DNA of 17,500 nt from Halocaridina rubra (lineage: Eukaryota > Arthropoda > Malacostraca > Decapoda > Atyidae), in NCBI GenBank assembly GCA_037179515.1, contig JAXCGZ010000122.1, forward strand, positions 47,501 through 65,000, in the 5' to 3' direction. The position numbers and the translations under genes are program-made. Below, piece after piece: positions 8,171 to 17,425 of the stretch (the first letter of the stretch is position 1; every line of letters starts with the position of its first letter). The notes below the pieces were generated by a model that saw only the letters and a list, made by a program, of their open reading frames with translations, did not search any database and was not told where the DNA came from.

Positions 8171-9785
8171 TGGGGTGGTATCCATAGTCATAGTTGTAGT
8201 TTCGACTGTGTGATTCTGCTGGGAATTCATCATTGTAGTGTGTTCTGGGGTTAGCCCATGGATCCTGGTGTCTGTACCTGCCGTTGGATGTGTAACACTG
8301 GTTTGAGTACGTGCCGTGGTATGATCGGGCCTTCCCAAAGTTTGTATGCCTAGGTGAGTGTCTAGGGTTGTAAGAGCCATCACTCCAGGAGAAGCCTCTT
8401 GTGCGTGGACGGCGATAAGAGAGGTTTGTATCGTGTCTCTTTCTGTAGTCTCGCGTATAGGGGATTGTTTCATTAGCTCTTTGCTGCTTATTTTGGTATG
8501 ACTGTCGTTTGGGATATTTTGTAGAATACCCAGGTTGTGTCCATTGTTTGCCCCCACGAAATGGCTGGACACTTGTGCCTGTAGGACATTGATTCAGTTT
8601 GTAAGGCACATATTCAAATCCTTTCGATATCGTTATTGCGAAGGAAACCCAGTTTGGTTTGCGAGAAAGCTCCTTAATCAAGACTTCTTCAGGAGGAATG
8701 CCTTGATTTGTCAATGTATCACGTATCTCTCTCTCAAAGGGGTTGCCAGGAATGCGAATATATATTTGAGCTGTAACCCTTGCACTTGCATTATTTGGCA
8801 ACTGTGGCTGTGGGGGAGAGGACTTCGATGGAATGTTTAGAATAGAGACTGCTGCTATTTTGTCTTTTCTGTTTTCTTCATTGTTTCGCAGCCTATTGCT
8901 GGGTTGGTTATTTGTGCTGGAAGATGTAATTTGGTTGTCCTGGTTAGTGATAGTTGCTGTGTTGTTAGGAGTAGTGGAGATTGACTCTATATCTTCTTCG
9001 CTGTTTTGCAACTCTTTACCAGGTTGGTTGTTTGTGCTGGGAAGAATCTTGTTCTGGTTAGTGCCTGATATTGTATTGTTAGGAGTAGTGGGAATGGACG
9101 CTGTTGTTTCATCACTATTTTGTAACCTGTTACTGATTTGATTATTTATGCTAGATGGTGTATTCAGGTTGTCTTGATGACTATCACTTTTATCTGGATC
9201 TACCTCTTCTTCACTACCACTGTCACATTCGTCTCTCAATGCACTGAAGGAATTGTGAGTAGAGACAGAAAACCTAGTTTGCAAAACCTGAGGGTTGTTG
9301 ATAGAAGGGACATCATCGTTGTTAGGTGACAGCACTGAACTGAGAGGTGGAGATGTTTCTAATAGCAGTTTCAACCTAGAATTATCTCTTTTAAGTAGGA
9401 CAATGTCAGATTCTAGCAAACCCACCTTGTGTTGTAAGGCTTTCACTTTTTCAGCATCTGCTTCCAAAATTTTCACCTTATCTGCAAGACTTTCTATCAT
9501 TCGATGTAGGTCTCCTAGGTCGTGTGTTTCTTTAGACTCTATGGATTTTACAACCGAAGTTTGAGGTTGAAAGAGTTTGTCAAGTTCACCTTTCATTGAG
9601 ATATTCAGGACACTTGCGCTAAAAGTGATTATGTTTGTAATTATCTCTTTTTTTACACATTTTTTTATGATGTGTTTACCACTGTATTGGGGAAAGAGTT
9701 CCACTACCTTCGAAAGCAAAAGTTGACTTGTTTTGTACAGAGTGACTTTTTTAATTTTTTCCAATTCCCTTCTGATGTCCTCACG
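8157..9785 (-). CDS. Element B ORF1: coiled-coil, repeat-bearing nucleic-acid-binding protein
   Basis: About 540 residues of a LINE ORF1 protein in one open frame, from REDIRRELEKIKK to HPNETW and TAA at 8159-8157. Visible parts in order: a conserved-looking N-terminal helical block; a leucine-rich coiled coil at about 9509-9360 (HRMIESLADKVKILEADAEK onward); an acidic linker; a Ser/Thr/Asn/Gln-rich section with about two and a half repeats of 39-40 residues; a folded-looking segment (QIYIRIPGNPFEREIRD to PNWVSFAITISKGFEY) ending P-x-G-x-x-V-x-PFRGG, recalling the small nucleic-acid-binding domain of other LINE ORF1 proteins; and a long Arg/Tyr/Asn-rich basic tail. No CCHC zinc knuckle is present. 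The frame continues upstream into the RT of element C, an artificial fusion of 616 codons from 10007. Confidence 0.78.
   Translation of the reverse strand, partial: REDIRRELEKIKKVTLYKTSQLLLSKVVELFPQYSGKHIIKKCVKKEIITNIITFSASVLNISMKGELDKLFQPQTSVVKSIESKETHDLGDLHRMIESLADKVKILEADAEKVKALQHKVGLLESDIVLLKRDNSRLKLLLETSPPLSSVLSPNNDDVPSINNPQVLQTRFSVSTHNSFSALRDECDSGSEEEVDPDKSDSHQDNLNTPSSINNQISNRLQNSDETTASIPTTPNNTISGTNQNKILPSTNNQPGKELQNSEEDIESISTTPNNTATITNQDNQITSSSTNNQPSNRLRNNEENRKDKIAAVSILNIPSKSSPPQPQLPNNASARVTAQIYIRIPGNPFEREIRDTLTNQGIPPEEVLIKELSRKPNWVSFAITISKGFEYVPYKLNQCPTGTSVQPFRGGKQWTQPGYSTKYPKRQSYQNKQQRANETIPYTRDYRKRHDTNLSYRRPRTRGFSWSDGSYNPRHSPRHTNFGKARSYHGTYSNQCYTSNGRYRHQDPWANPRTHYNDEFPAESHSRNYNYDYGYHPNETW
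8871..9155 (-). repeat. In-frame 39-40 codon tandem repeats in element B ORF1
   Basis: Units begin SINNQISNRLQNSDE, STNNQPGKELQNSEE and STNNQPSNRLRNNEE. The first two continue through a shared S-x-x-TTPNNT-x-x-x-TNQ core; the third is partial. Copy number may vary among family members. Confidence 0.7.
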
Positions 9786-9786
9786 T

Positions 9787-9809
9787 GAATATACGAATAT
9801 ACGAATATA
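9787..9809. repeat. 8-bp tandem repeat at the B/C junction
   Basis: GAATATAC occurs two full times plus seven bases. It lies where the RT frame of element C (VSKTYYI) gives way to element B ORF1 (SREDIRRELE). It may have formed during insertion, or be a repeat at B's 5' end. Confidence 0.6.
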
Positions 9810-12149
9810 GTAAGTTTTGGAAACATTTAGCTTTAATTTATTAACAGAGACCCAGTTGTTAATTTTTTCTAGTCCACTATTTAAAACAGAATGCAGGTGG
9901 TCAAGGTTATTATCACGCAAGAGAAGGTTGGTGTCATCTGCATAAAGAATATATTTGAATTTATTACTGGCATTGGAAATATCATTTATGTAAATTAAAA
10001 ATAACAATGGGCCCAGTATTGATCCCTGTGGTACTCCCCTCTCAATAGTTTACAACAAAGATGCTTTCCCATTACAATATACGGCTTGTTTTCTATTTTT
10101 CAAGTAGCTCTTAAATAACTGTAATGGTGTTCCCCTAATACTCACACAGGTTAGTTTTTCTATTAGTATATCATGGTCTAATGAGTCAAATGCTTTGGAC
10201 AAGTCTAGGAAAACCCCTGCAACAAAGTTTTTATTTTCCAAATTTTGATAAACATCACTTGTAAAGTTCATTATTGCTTTTTCAGTGGTATTATTATGGA
10301 ATCCGTATTGATTCCAGATAATAGGTTGAACTTTTCAAGGAATTCTTTAAGTCTGTGAACAATCGCTTTTTCACACACTTTACTTAAGGACGGTAAGATT
10401 GATATAGTTCTATAGTTATTTTCATCATCTTCAGTGCCTGACTTGAATATAGGTATTACTTTAGCACTTTTTAGTTTGTCAGGAAAACATACTTGCTGAA
10501 AACATAGATTGATTATGTGGGTAAGTGGGGTACCAATGTAATGGGCAGTGACCTGGAGTAGTTTTTATGGAATTTCATCATATCCCGATGCGGTATTTGG
10601 CTTTAAAGTTTTTATATATTTAGTGACTTCCTCCCTTTTTACAGGATACAAGTAAAACGAAATGTCTGGTGGATTATTTAGAAACTCTCTGTGTGAGTTT
10701 TGTTGCACATTTTGTTGTTCCTGTGTAGGTTGTGCTATAGTTAAGAAATGATTATTAAAGATATTAGCAGTGTGGTCATTATCATTTTTTAATTTGATTT
10801 CCTTTGAATGAATGAATTGTTTTTGCCCCATTAGGCTGTTTATGGTATTCCAGGTGTACTTGCTGTTTCCTTGTTCCTTCTTAAGCTTATCCTGAAAATA
10901 TCTATTTTTTGCAGCTCGAAGTAGTGTTACTAATTTGTTCCTGTAAGCTTTATATCTGGTTCCAAAAGACAAAGGCCATTTTGATGCAAGCCTTTCTAAT
11001 CGGTGTTTTTCTTTGATACTATTTTTTAATCCTGCAGTTATGTGTGGGCATCTGTTGTGTTTATTATTTACAGTCGATTTTCTTAGAGGAAAGCAGTCTA
11101 GAAATTTATCTGTAAATGTACAGTGAAATTTATAAAAAGCTACATTTGCATTATTTAGGTCTATGATATGTTGCCATTTTTCATGTGATATATCTCTAGT
11201 AAATATAGCTATGTTACCATCAGAGTAAAGTCTTTTTTCTACATATGCATCAAATTTATGTTCTTCTTCTTTAAACTGGGAGTATACTGCGAAATGATCT
11301 GTTATGTCGGTGTACACTATGTAATTGCTTATGTTGCTTCAAGATTTGTGGTCCAGATATGATCGATTAGAGATGTACTATTTTCAGTTTCTCTTGTAGG
11401 TTTAGTAGTTAGCGGAAAGCAACCATGTGAATACATTATGTTTATAAAATCAGTTACTCTTTGATCATTTATTTTAAACAAATCTAAGTTCCAATCACCG
11501 AATAAATAAATAGTTTTGTACTTTTTTCTTGCTGCAAAATCAAATACTTTCAGTAAAGCTCCAAGAAATTCGGTGGTCTATATACAGATGCAAAGAAGCA
11601 ATTTTCCTTACCGTTATGTACCTGTATACTAACATATTCAATGAATCTTTCCATCATACTGCACTCCTTTATAACACTCGAGCTATACTTATTTGTTACA
11701 TACATACATACACCTCCACCTTTCCTGTCTCTGTTCTGAGTGTACATATTATAATCTCTTATATTATACAATGATTCAATATCATTATGCTGCCTAGTCT
11801 CCGAAAAACCCATTACATCACATATTATTTTCTGTTAAACATTGATCAACAAATATTTGAAGATTATTTGCAAGACTTCTAATGTTCATGCTCAAAACCG
11901 AAAATGCATTAGATTTATTTAAACTTGAATAAAGTTCATTTAAGTATATATAAATTGAAAAAGTGTTGGTTGCATTTCTCATATTATTAAAAACAAATCT
12001 ATTTCATTTTCTAGATCAAGTGGGTTAAATATCATCTTATCAAGCTCATTAATACATAAGTAATTTGGAAGTACTTTGTCGTTGTTTGTTAGCCTTATAA
12101 GTTCATCGTCACTAATGGAATATTATGGAAGGTATCTATTTACAGCCAT
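9806..12149 (-). pseudogene. Element C ORF2: leader, APE endonuclease and RT up to the YADD palm, multiply broken
   Basis: The frame starts MAVNRYLP at 12149, has a stop at codon 9 (12125-12123), then reads SISDDELIRLTNND and INELDKMIFNPLDLENEIDL as an N-terminal leader. APE motifs follow across frameshifts: FSVLSMNIRSLANN (about 11920), MGFSETRQHND (11813), ASVYRPPNF, FGDWNLDLF, LIDHIWTTN, and TDITDHFAVYSQF near 11310. RT: NTASGYDEIP (stop 10567-10565), KVIPIFKSG, NNYRTISILP, FLDLSKAFDSLDH, GVPQGSILGPLLF after a stop at 10052-10050, and YILYADDTN (YADD 9944-9933). Further frame changes lie near 12010, 11830, 11550, 11335 and 10310. It is clearly dead and older than A or B. The palm ends at VSKTYYI, where B is inserted. 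Confidence 0.88.
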
Positions 12150-12152
12150 GGT

Positions 12153-12212
12153 GAAGAAATAAATTACACTACTTTAACAGTTACTGACTTACAAGTTACC
12201 ATTTATTTCTTC
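12153..12212. repeat. 11-bp perfect inverted repeat upstream of element C ORF2
   Basis: GAAGAAATAAA (12153-12163) and its exact complement TTTATTTCTTC (12202-12212) are separated by 38 bp. They sit in the ORF1-ORF2 spacer of element C, just before the ORF2 ATG. They could form a stem in the element RNA, though an AT-rich 11-mer pair may be chance. Confidence 0.45.
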
Positions 12213-12247
12213 CAAATCTTACTGGGTTCTTCCGGGCATTTATTGGT

Positions 12248-12541
12248 TTAGGGTGAGAGCATTTTATAGCGCCCGTGGCGGGAGACACAGCAGGAGGGGG
12301 TGCGGGTGATGACATATCGCTCTCCCCCCACTCCAGCGCCCCCCACCCCAGCACCACCGATCCTGGTCATCTCCTCAACCGCGCCACCCACTGCACCAGC
12401 CACACTCTCGGTGTTGTATCTTTCCTTCACGATGAGCTTAGTATGCCTAAAGTAGGCTATTTTCCCTTCTGATCTAGCCTTTTTTAGCTGTGGCATCTGT
12501 GCAGATTTATTGCCTGTGATGCAGCACACACACACACACAC
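12248..12541 (-). pseudogene. Probable C-terminal fragment of element C ORF1
   Basis: An open frame ending TAA at 12250-12248, located just upstream of ORF2 in the same orientation. The run LKKARSEGKIAYFRHTKLIV followed by KER resembles the C-terminal end of ORF1 nucleic-acid-binding proteins in jockey/CR1-type LINEs, judged from recall rather than a search. It is followed by a Gly/Ala/Val-rich stretch encoded by GC-rich DNA (about 12265-12410), unlike the AT-rich neighbours. The N-terminal side begins in a (TG)n run, so the real ORF1 start is lost or lies further right in another frame. Confidence 0.5.
12524..12541. repeat. (CA)n microsatellite, 18 bp
   Basis: Nine CA units at the right edge of recognisable element C sequence. 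Read on the minus strand they give the CVCVC-like start of the ORF1 frame. Confidence 0.9.
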
Positions 12542-12812
12542 CGCGCGTTCAGTGACACACGGAATTGCTCCTCTTAAATTTTTAACTGTTTCGAGTGACT
12601 AAGTGCTTAGTGGAAAACTTTACCATAATTTCCATAAATCTGAAATCCTGCAGAGTATTGTGAGTACAAAAATTAATATTTGTTGTAAGACGAGACTGTT
12701 CATATTAAAGGAAAAAAAATTGAGAACTTTTTCGTGAGGAAGAGAGAGAAGCTGCCGTCCAGTTCTGCCTTGAGGGAAATCTAGAAGAGTTGCCAGAGAT
12801 GGAGCCATCACA
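12542..12812. other. Unassigned AT-rich spacer
   Basis: I see no convincing gene, RNA or domain here. It may be the far 5' part of element C (minus) or the start of the right A copy's leader (plus). A 63-codon minus-strand frame (12811-12620) has no recognisable motif. Confidence 0.4.
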
Positions 12813-12814
12813 CC

Positions 12815-12880
12815 ACATTACCTAATTTTTTTGTGTAAACTGGGGAAAGCTCTTAAGCCGTTTTACCTGATCCTGTGGTT
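12815..12880 (-). mobile_element. Possible diverged element A-like 3' terminus, reverse orientation
   Basis: Read on the minus strand, this resembles the last 70 bases of element A: GATCAGG, an ACGG, AAGAGCTTT, a CCC run, then ACACAA extended by A residues, ending AATTAGGTAAT. The order and spacing follow the A 3' UTR, but the 7-bp hairpin stem is not conserved. It may be the tail of a related CR1 family member, or chance similarity inside the leader of the right A copy. Confidence 0.4.
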
Positions 12881-12885
12881 CTATA

Positions 12886-13456
12886 TATTGTTAAAATCAG
12901 TATCCTTCCCATTTATATTAACTAGTTAGTTAGTTTGATACACGAAAAAATTGAATAATAAAAGAAAAAAAAATTACCAAATACCCACCTGTCAACAGTA
13001 CTGAGTTAAGTTGCCAAGTAGTACAGCAGTCTTATTTTCTTCATTTTTTTTTTTTGCTTTTCTTTTAGCTTTCTCTTTTACTATTTTGTTATTTTGTATA
13101 TATATTGAGTTAAATGTAAAGTCTAAATCCCGTGATAACATATCTTGGTTAGCAAGTCAGTTTATCAGTTAGGAAGAATATATAACAGAAACAGGTGGGT
13201 GCCACCTCGAACACAAATTCGAATTTTCCTTCAGGTTTGACTTTTGTTTTTCTCTTTCTTTTTATACTTAAATTACCATGGTCAAGTTTTTAAGTTAAGA
13301 TGTGTGTTACCAGAAAGGAGACAAACTGAGTCACTAAATAGCACTTATATGGAGATATAAAAATTCTGTGTGAAGGTAAATTAGAAGTTTTTCTCTTTTC
13401 TTTTTTTTCCTCTTTCTCGTCTTCTTTCTATATTCTGTGAGAGGGAGAACATAAAA
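12886..13456 (+). promoter_or_regulatory. Pyrimidine-rich 5' leader of the right element A copy
   Basis: No coding frame is seen. Three long T/C tracts occur at about 13031-13080, 13229-13264 and 13387-13432; the first ends in TTTTCTTTTAG, a shape like a splice acceptor. A leader this long could hold the internal promoter expected for LINEs, but no specific promoter motif is identified. Confidence 0.45.
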
Positions 13457-14494
13457 ATGAAGCCATCTCTGTCCCAAACCTCTCCCACCCATGGGTCGGG
13501 AGAAGGGGTAGTCATCAGAGGACTTAAACAGAGAATCAAGAAGTTAGAGGAAATGGTTATAAGCCTTGATGATAAAATTCGGAATATGGATGGAGAAATG
13601 AAAGAGAATGAAACACTCAGAGAACAAATAAGATCTTTGGAGGAAGCAAATAAAGCACAAGGGCAGGAGAGAAAGGAACTAGAAAAAAGAATAAAGAAGC
13701 TGGAAGGGGAAAAGAGTCAACTAGAATCTAGAATTTCTAAACAAGAAGATAAAAACAAAGAGCTGAATGACAACCTAAAGGAATTAGATGTTAGTTCACT
13801 GCTCTCTTCTGAGAGAGACGAGATTGCTGCTTGGAATGTCCAGATTAAGGAAAACATTGAACAGTTCAGAAAAGAGTTCCAGGAGCTGAATATGGAAAAC
13901 GATGCCATGAAAACGTCCTTTGCTGATGCACTAAAGGGGAATGTGGCAGTAAAAGAGGCTGTAAAGGTGGTGGCACTGGAAAACATACAAACAGTTGACT
14001 ATAAAGAGACAGTAATCGAAAAAATGAAAGACGTTGTGATGGAAAGGGCAAACCCACTCATCAGACAGGCACTTGATAAGGAGAAGACAGTGGTAATCTC
14101 AGGCATAAGTGAATCCCAGGAGCCAACATGGCAGGGGAGACTTGAAGAAAATAAAGCTAACGTTGTAGACCTGATAAGAAAGCTTGGAGTAGTATGTGGT
14201 CCTGAGGATATTGTAAACATACACCAACTAGGTAAATATTCGAGGGAAGGAAAGCCGAGACCAACAAAAGTAACCTTTGAGAGAGGGGAGACATGTAGGG
14301 AAATATTGTTGAGAAAAAAAAGTCTAAAAGACCTTCAAGAATGCAAAGAAGTGTTCATTAGACGATACAGAACACAGGAAGAGATGGGAAAGATCAAAAA
14401 CTTGTTGCAAGAGGCAAGAAGGTTAAATGATGAAAGAAATGAAGAAGAGAAGAAAAATTTTGTTACAGAATACTTCCAGACAAAGGGGAGATAA
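13457..14494 (+). CDS. Element A ORF1: coiled-coil and RRM-like RNA-binding protein
   Basis: A 345-residue intact ORF1, expected to coat element RNA and act as a nucleic-acid chaperone in the ribonucleoprotein particle. The start ATG 13457 follows AAAA and heads a continuous frame. Residues about 20-110 are a long charged coiled coil (LKQRIKKLEEMVISLDDKI and later heptads). Residues about 204-290 look like an RRM fold (VVISGISESQEP; VVDLIRKLGVV; RPTKVTFERGE). A basic helical C-terminus (VFIRRYRTQEEMGKIKN) is like that of L1/CR1-type ORF1 proteins. No CCHC zinc finger. The stop TAA is at 14492-14494. The ORF2 frame begins 68 nt before it, at +1, so ORF2 would need re-initiation or frameshifting. 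Confidence 0.88.
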   Translation: MKPSLSQTSPTHGSGEGVVIRGLKQRIKKLEEMVISLDDKIRNMDGEMKENETLREQIRSLEEANKAQGQERKELEKRIKKLEGEKSQLESRISKQEDKNKELNDNLKELDVSSLLSSERDEIAAWNVQIKENIEQFRKEFQELNMENDAMKTSFADALKGNVAVKEAVKVVALENIQTVDYKETVIEKMKDVVMERANPLIRQALDKEKTVVISGISESQEPTWQGRLEENKANVVDLIRKLGVVCGPEDIVNIHQLGKYSREGKPRPTKVTFERGETCREILLRKKSLKDLQECKEVFIRRYRTQEEMGKIKNLLQEARRLNDERNEEEKKNFVTEYFQTKGR

Positions 14495-17361
14495 AGAAGA
14501 TAATGACAGAAGATCAGGGGATGGGGCCTCATTAAGATTGTTATACACAAATGCTGATGGATTAGCTGGTAAGGCAGTAGAATTAAAAGATAGGATTCAC
14601 AACAGTAAGGCAGATATAGTAGCAATTACAGAGACTAAGTTGAGTGAGGACATAAACAGTGTCACAGTTTTTCCTAAGGGCTTCAGAATACTAAGGGTCG
14701 AAAGATCTGAGAGGACTGGTGGAGGGATAGCACTGCTCATAAGTGAGAGGATTCAAGTTGAAGAAATAAACTTGGCTATAGAAAGTGAGTTCAGGGAATT
14801 TCTTGTTGCTCGCATAAATACTGGGTCAGAGAGCATTATAATAACTGTTGTATACAACCCACCAAGGAACCAAAATAGGCTTGAAATTTATGAGGAAAGT
14901 CATATAGGTACTATTGAAGTCATAAACTCAGTTGTTAACATGGCACGGGAGAAAAAATGTAGGATTTTGATTATGGGAGACTTTAATCATAAAGAGATAG
15001 ATTGGATAAATCTTGACCCACACAGTGGTGAGGACTCATTTGGGGCAAGATTCCTAGATTGCGTACAAGGGAATTTCCTACACCAACATGTAATGGAACC
15101 AACAAGAGCCAGGGGTGGGGATGAGCCATCACTACTTGATCTAGTGTTCACAGATAATGTGTTGGATATTGAAAATATTGAGTATGAACCACCAATTGGA
15201 AAGAGTGACCACTGTGTGTTGTTGATGGAGTATATCATTGAAGACATTCTTCCTGAGAGTAGAGGCACTGAGGACATGAGGAGGAACTATCCGAAAGGAG
15301 ATTACACCAAAATGAATGAGCTTTTTGCAGTTATTGACTGGAGAACCTTATTTTACAACAAATCTGTACAAGAAATGTATGACATCTTTTGTGAGAAATA
15401 TGGGAAGATAGTAGATTGCTGCATACCTGTCACCAAAGTAGGTGTAATTCATGCCAGAGAGAAATGGTTCGATAATGGGTGTAAAAGAGCTAAGGAGTGG
15501 AGAGACAAATGCTGGAAAAGGTATAGGAGGAGAAAAAACATAAATGCCTGGCAAACCTACAAAAGAGCAAGAAATGACTACCTAAGTAAAAGGAGAGAGG
15601 CAGAGAGAGATTATGAGAGGGACATCACCAGGAAGGCTAAAGAAAATCCCAAGCTTTTCCACAGCTTTATCAGAGGAAAACTGAAGGTAAAAGAACATGT
15701 TTTAAGGCTAAAGAGAGCGGATGGAAGCATCACTGAGACGGACGAAGAGATCTGCAAAGAATTGAACAAGGAGTTTCAGTCAGTATTTACAGTAGAAAAT
15801 ACCCCACCCCCTCAGATTGCAGTGATAGAAGCTCAAGGGCCGGTATTAGAGAACATCAACCTTACAGCCACAGAGGTATGCAAAGCGCTGATGGATTTAG
15901 ATGTTCATAAAGCTACAGGTCCTGATGACATATCCCCTCATGTGCTTAAAAAATGCGCAAACACAATATCAGTGGCACTAAGTATCATATTTAAGGAGTC
16001 ACTGGAGTCGGGGGAGATTCCAAGATGCTGGAAACAAGCAAATGTGATACCTATCTTCAAAAAGGGAAGGAGGGATACGGCTCTGAACTATAGACCAGTT
16101 TCCTTGACCAGCATAGTTTGCAAACTTATGGAGAAACTACTAAGGTAACATATCTCTCTTCACTTGAAATCCTTCAACTTTTTGTCAGTGAGGCAACATG
16201 GCTTCAGAGAAGGAAGATCAACAGTAACAAACTTATTAGAATTTTATGATGAGGTAAGCCAAATCTTACAGGAAAGAGAGGGCTGGGCAGATTGCATATT
16301 CCTAGACTTCCAGAAAGCGTTTGACACTGTTCCACATGGGAGACTTATTAGGAAGCTGCAATCAATGGCTAGAATAGGTGGAAATGTCTTGGAATGGATA
16401 AAAACTTACTTAGAAGGAAGGGAACAGAGGGTTAGAGTAAGACACTCAGTGTCTGAATGGAGAAGAGTTAGTAGTGGAGTTCCACAGGGTTCAGTTTTAG
16501 GGCCACTTTTGTTCCTTGTATATGTAAATGACCTACCAGAGTCTGTAAATTCATTCATGAATATGTTTGCAGATGATGCAAAGATTGCGAAGAAAGTAAA
16601 AAACGAGAACAATGGTAGAGAACTTCAGGAGGATCTAAATAATCTGCATGAGTGGTCAGAAAAGTGGCTAATGAAATTCAATACCTCAAAATGTAAGGTA
16701 ATGAGAATGGGTACAAGTGCAAGAAGGCCCAAGCTTGACTACTCGGTGGCTGGAGTACAACTTCAAGAGACAGAAAATGAGAGAGATCTAGGAGTAAACA
16801 TACTGGCAGATTTGTCTCCAGAAATACATATAAATGGCGTAGTAAGGGCAGCATATGCATTCTTATCAAATGTAAGGGTAGCCTTCAGGCACATGGACAA
16901 GGAAATGTTCAGAAATATTTATGTAACCTATGTGAGGCCAAAACTCGAATATGCAGCCCCCTTTTGGAATCCGCACTTGAAAAAGCACATAGCTAAGCTT
17001 GAAAAAGTTCAAAGACATGCCACGAAACTGGTGCCAGAAATACGCAATCTCGGTTATGATGAGAGGCTGAGGGAATTAGACTTGCCATCACTCGAAGCTA
17101 GAAGAGTAAGGGGGGATATGGTGACAGTCTTTAAATTCCTTCATGGTTATGATAGAGTGGATAGGGATCGATATTTCGATATGGCTGGCTCTAGAACTAG
17201 AGGTCATAGTTTGAAGCTTCGTAAGAAAACTTGTTTGCAGGATGTAAGGAAATATTTTTTTCAGTGTAAGAGTAGTTGATAATTGGAATTCGCTAAGCGA
17301 GGAGGTAGTTAATGCTATCTCAATCCATAGTTTTAAGGACAGGTATGATAAGTATCACTAA
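14427..17361 (+). pseudogene. Element A ORF2: APE endonuclease plus reverse transcriptase, one stop and one frameshift
   Basis: The retrotransposition polyprotein, about 977 codons if read through. The first Met codons (14427) overlap ORF1; conserved sequence starts near residue 36. APE: TNADGL (41-46), AITETK with Glu69, GDFNHKEIDW (GDFN 184-187), LLDLVFTDN, and intact SDH (260-262). A basic linker spans about 340-420. RT: HKATGPDD (495-502), PIFKKGRRD, NYRPVSL, then TAA at 16146-16148 where the left copy has AAA. The same frame resumes with QHGFREGRST, IFLDFQKAFDTVPHG, SGVPQGSVLGPLLF, and FADD (16566-16577) as the palm, then the CR1-type end. An extra T in the run at about 17252-17258 shifts the frame, giving a false stop at 17279; the proper stop is TAA 17359-17361. 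Phe replaces the more usual Tyr of YADD. Confidence 0.92.
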
Positions 17362-17386
17362 GTCTAAAAATGGAACCGATCAGGAG

Positions 17387-17419
17387 ACGGGAAGATACGA
17401 GCTTTGGGCTCTTTCCCGT
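17387..17419 (+). other. 3' UTR stem-loop of element A (right copy)
   Basis: Identical to the left-copy hairpin: a 7-bp ACGGGAA/TTCCCGT stem with an inner GAGC/GCTC pairing, starting 26 bases after the ORF2 stop. Its conservation in both copies supports a role in RT recognition of the RNA, which remains inferred. Confidence 0.75.
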
Positions 17420-17425
17420 AAACAA

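Larger units (their letters stand above)
5043..9786 (-). mobile_element. Element B (APE-type LINE of the CR1/L2-jockey group), nested in element C
   Basis: An approximately 4.7-kb LINE on the minus strand: ORF1 (9785-8157), ORF2 (8170-5336), an approximately 270-bp 3' UTR with AATAAA, and a (TTTG)n tail. The 5' edge is fixed only to about 20 bp, within or next to an 8-bp tandem repeat (9787-9809). ORF1 shows no convincing Met near its beginning, so the copy is probably 5'-truncated just inside ORF1. No target-site duplication could be recognised by eye. Only one disabling change is visible in ORF2, so it is younger than its host element C. Confidence 0.85.
9806..12541 (-). mobile_element. Element C (APE-type LINE), 5' part, right of the B insertion
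   Basis: On the minus strand this holds the end of ORF1 (12541-12248), a 98-bp spacer, and ORF2 from ATG 12149 through APE and RT to the palm motif, where element B interrupts it. With the 3' part (5040-4097) it makes a LINE of at least 3.7 kb. It carries many stops and frameshifts. The 5' end is not defined; similarity is lost past a (CA)n run at 12524-12541. Confidence 0.83.

Noticed and set aside
5030..9815. Target-site duplication flanking element B
   Set aside because: Short AT-rich matches (such as TATATT against TATTTT) are too weak to call; none is longer than expected by chance.
5336..11317. Bacterial-type RT systems (retron, group II intron, diversity-generating retroelement)
   Set aside because: Every RT here is preceded by an APE endonuclease domain and followed by LINE-type C-terminal blocks and 3' tails; no intron RNA fold, msr/msd or template/variable repeat pair is seen.
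12620..12811. 63-codon minus-strand frame as a small gene
   Set aside because: No recognisable motif, no start context, AT-rich spacer; length is within chance expectation.
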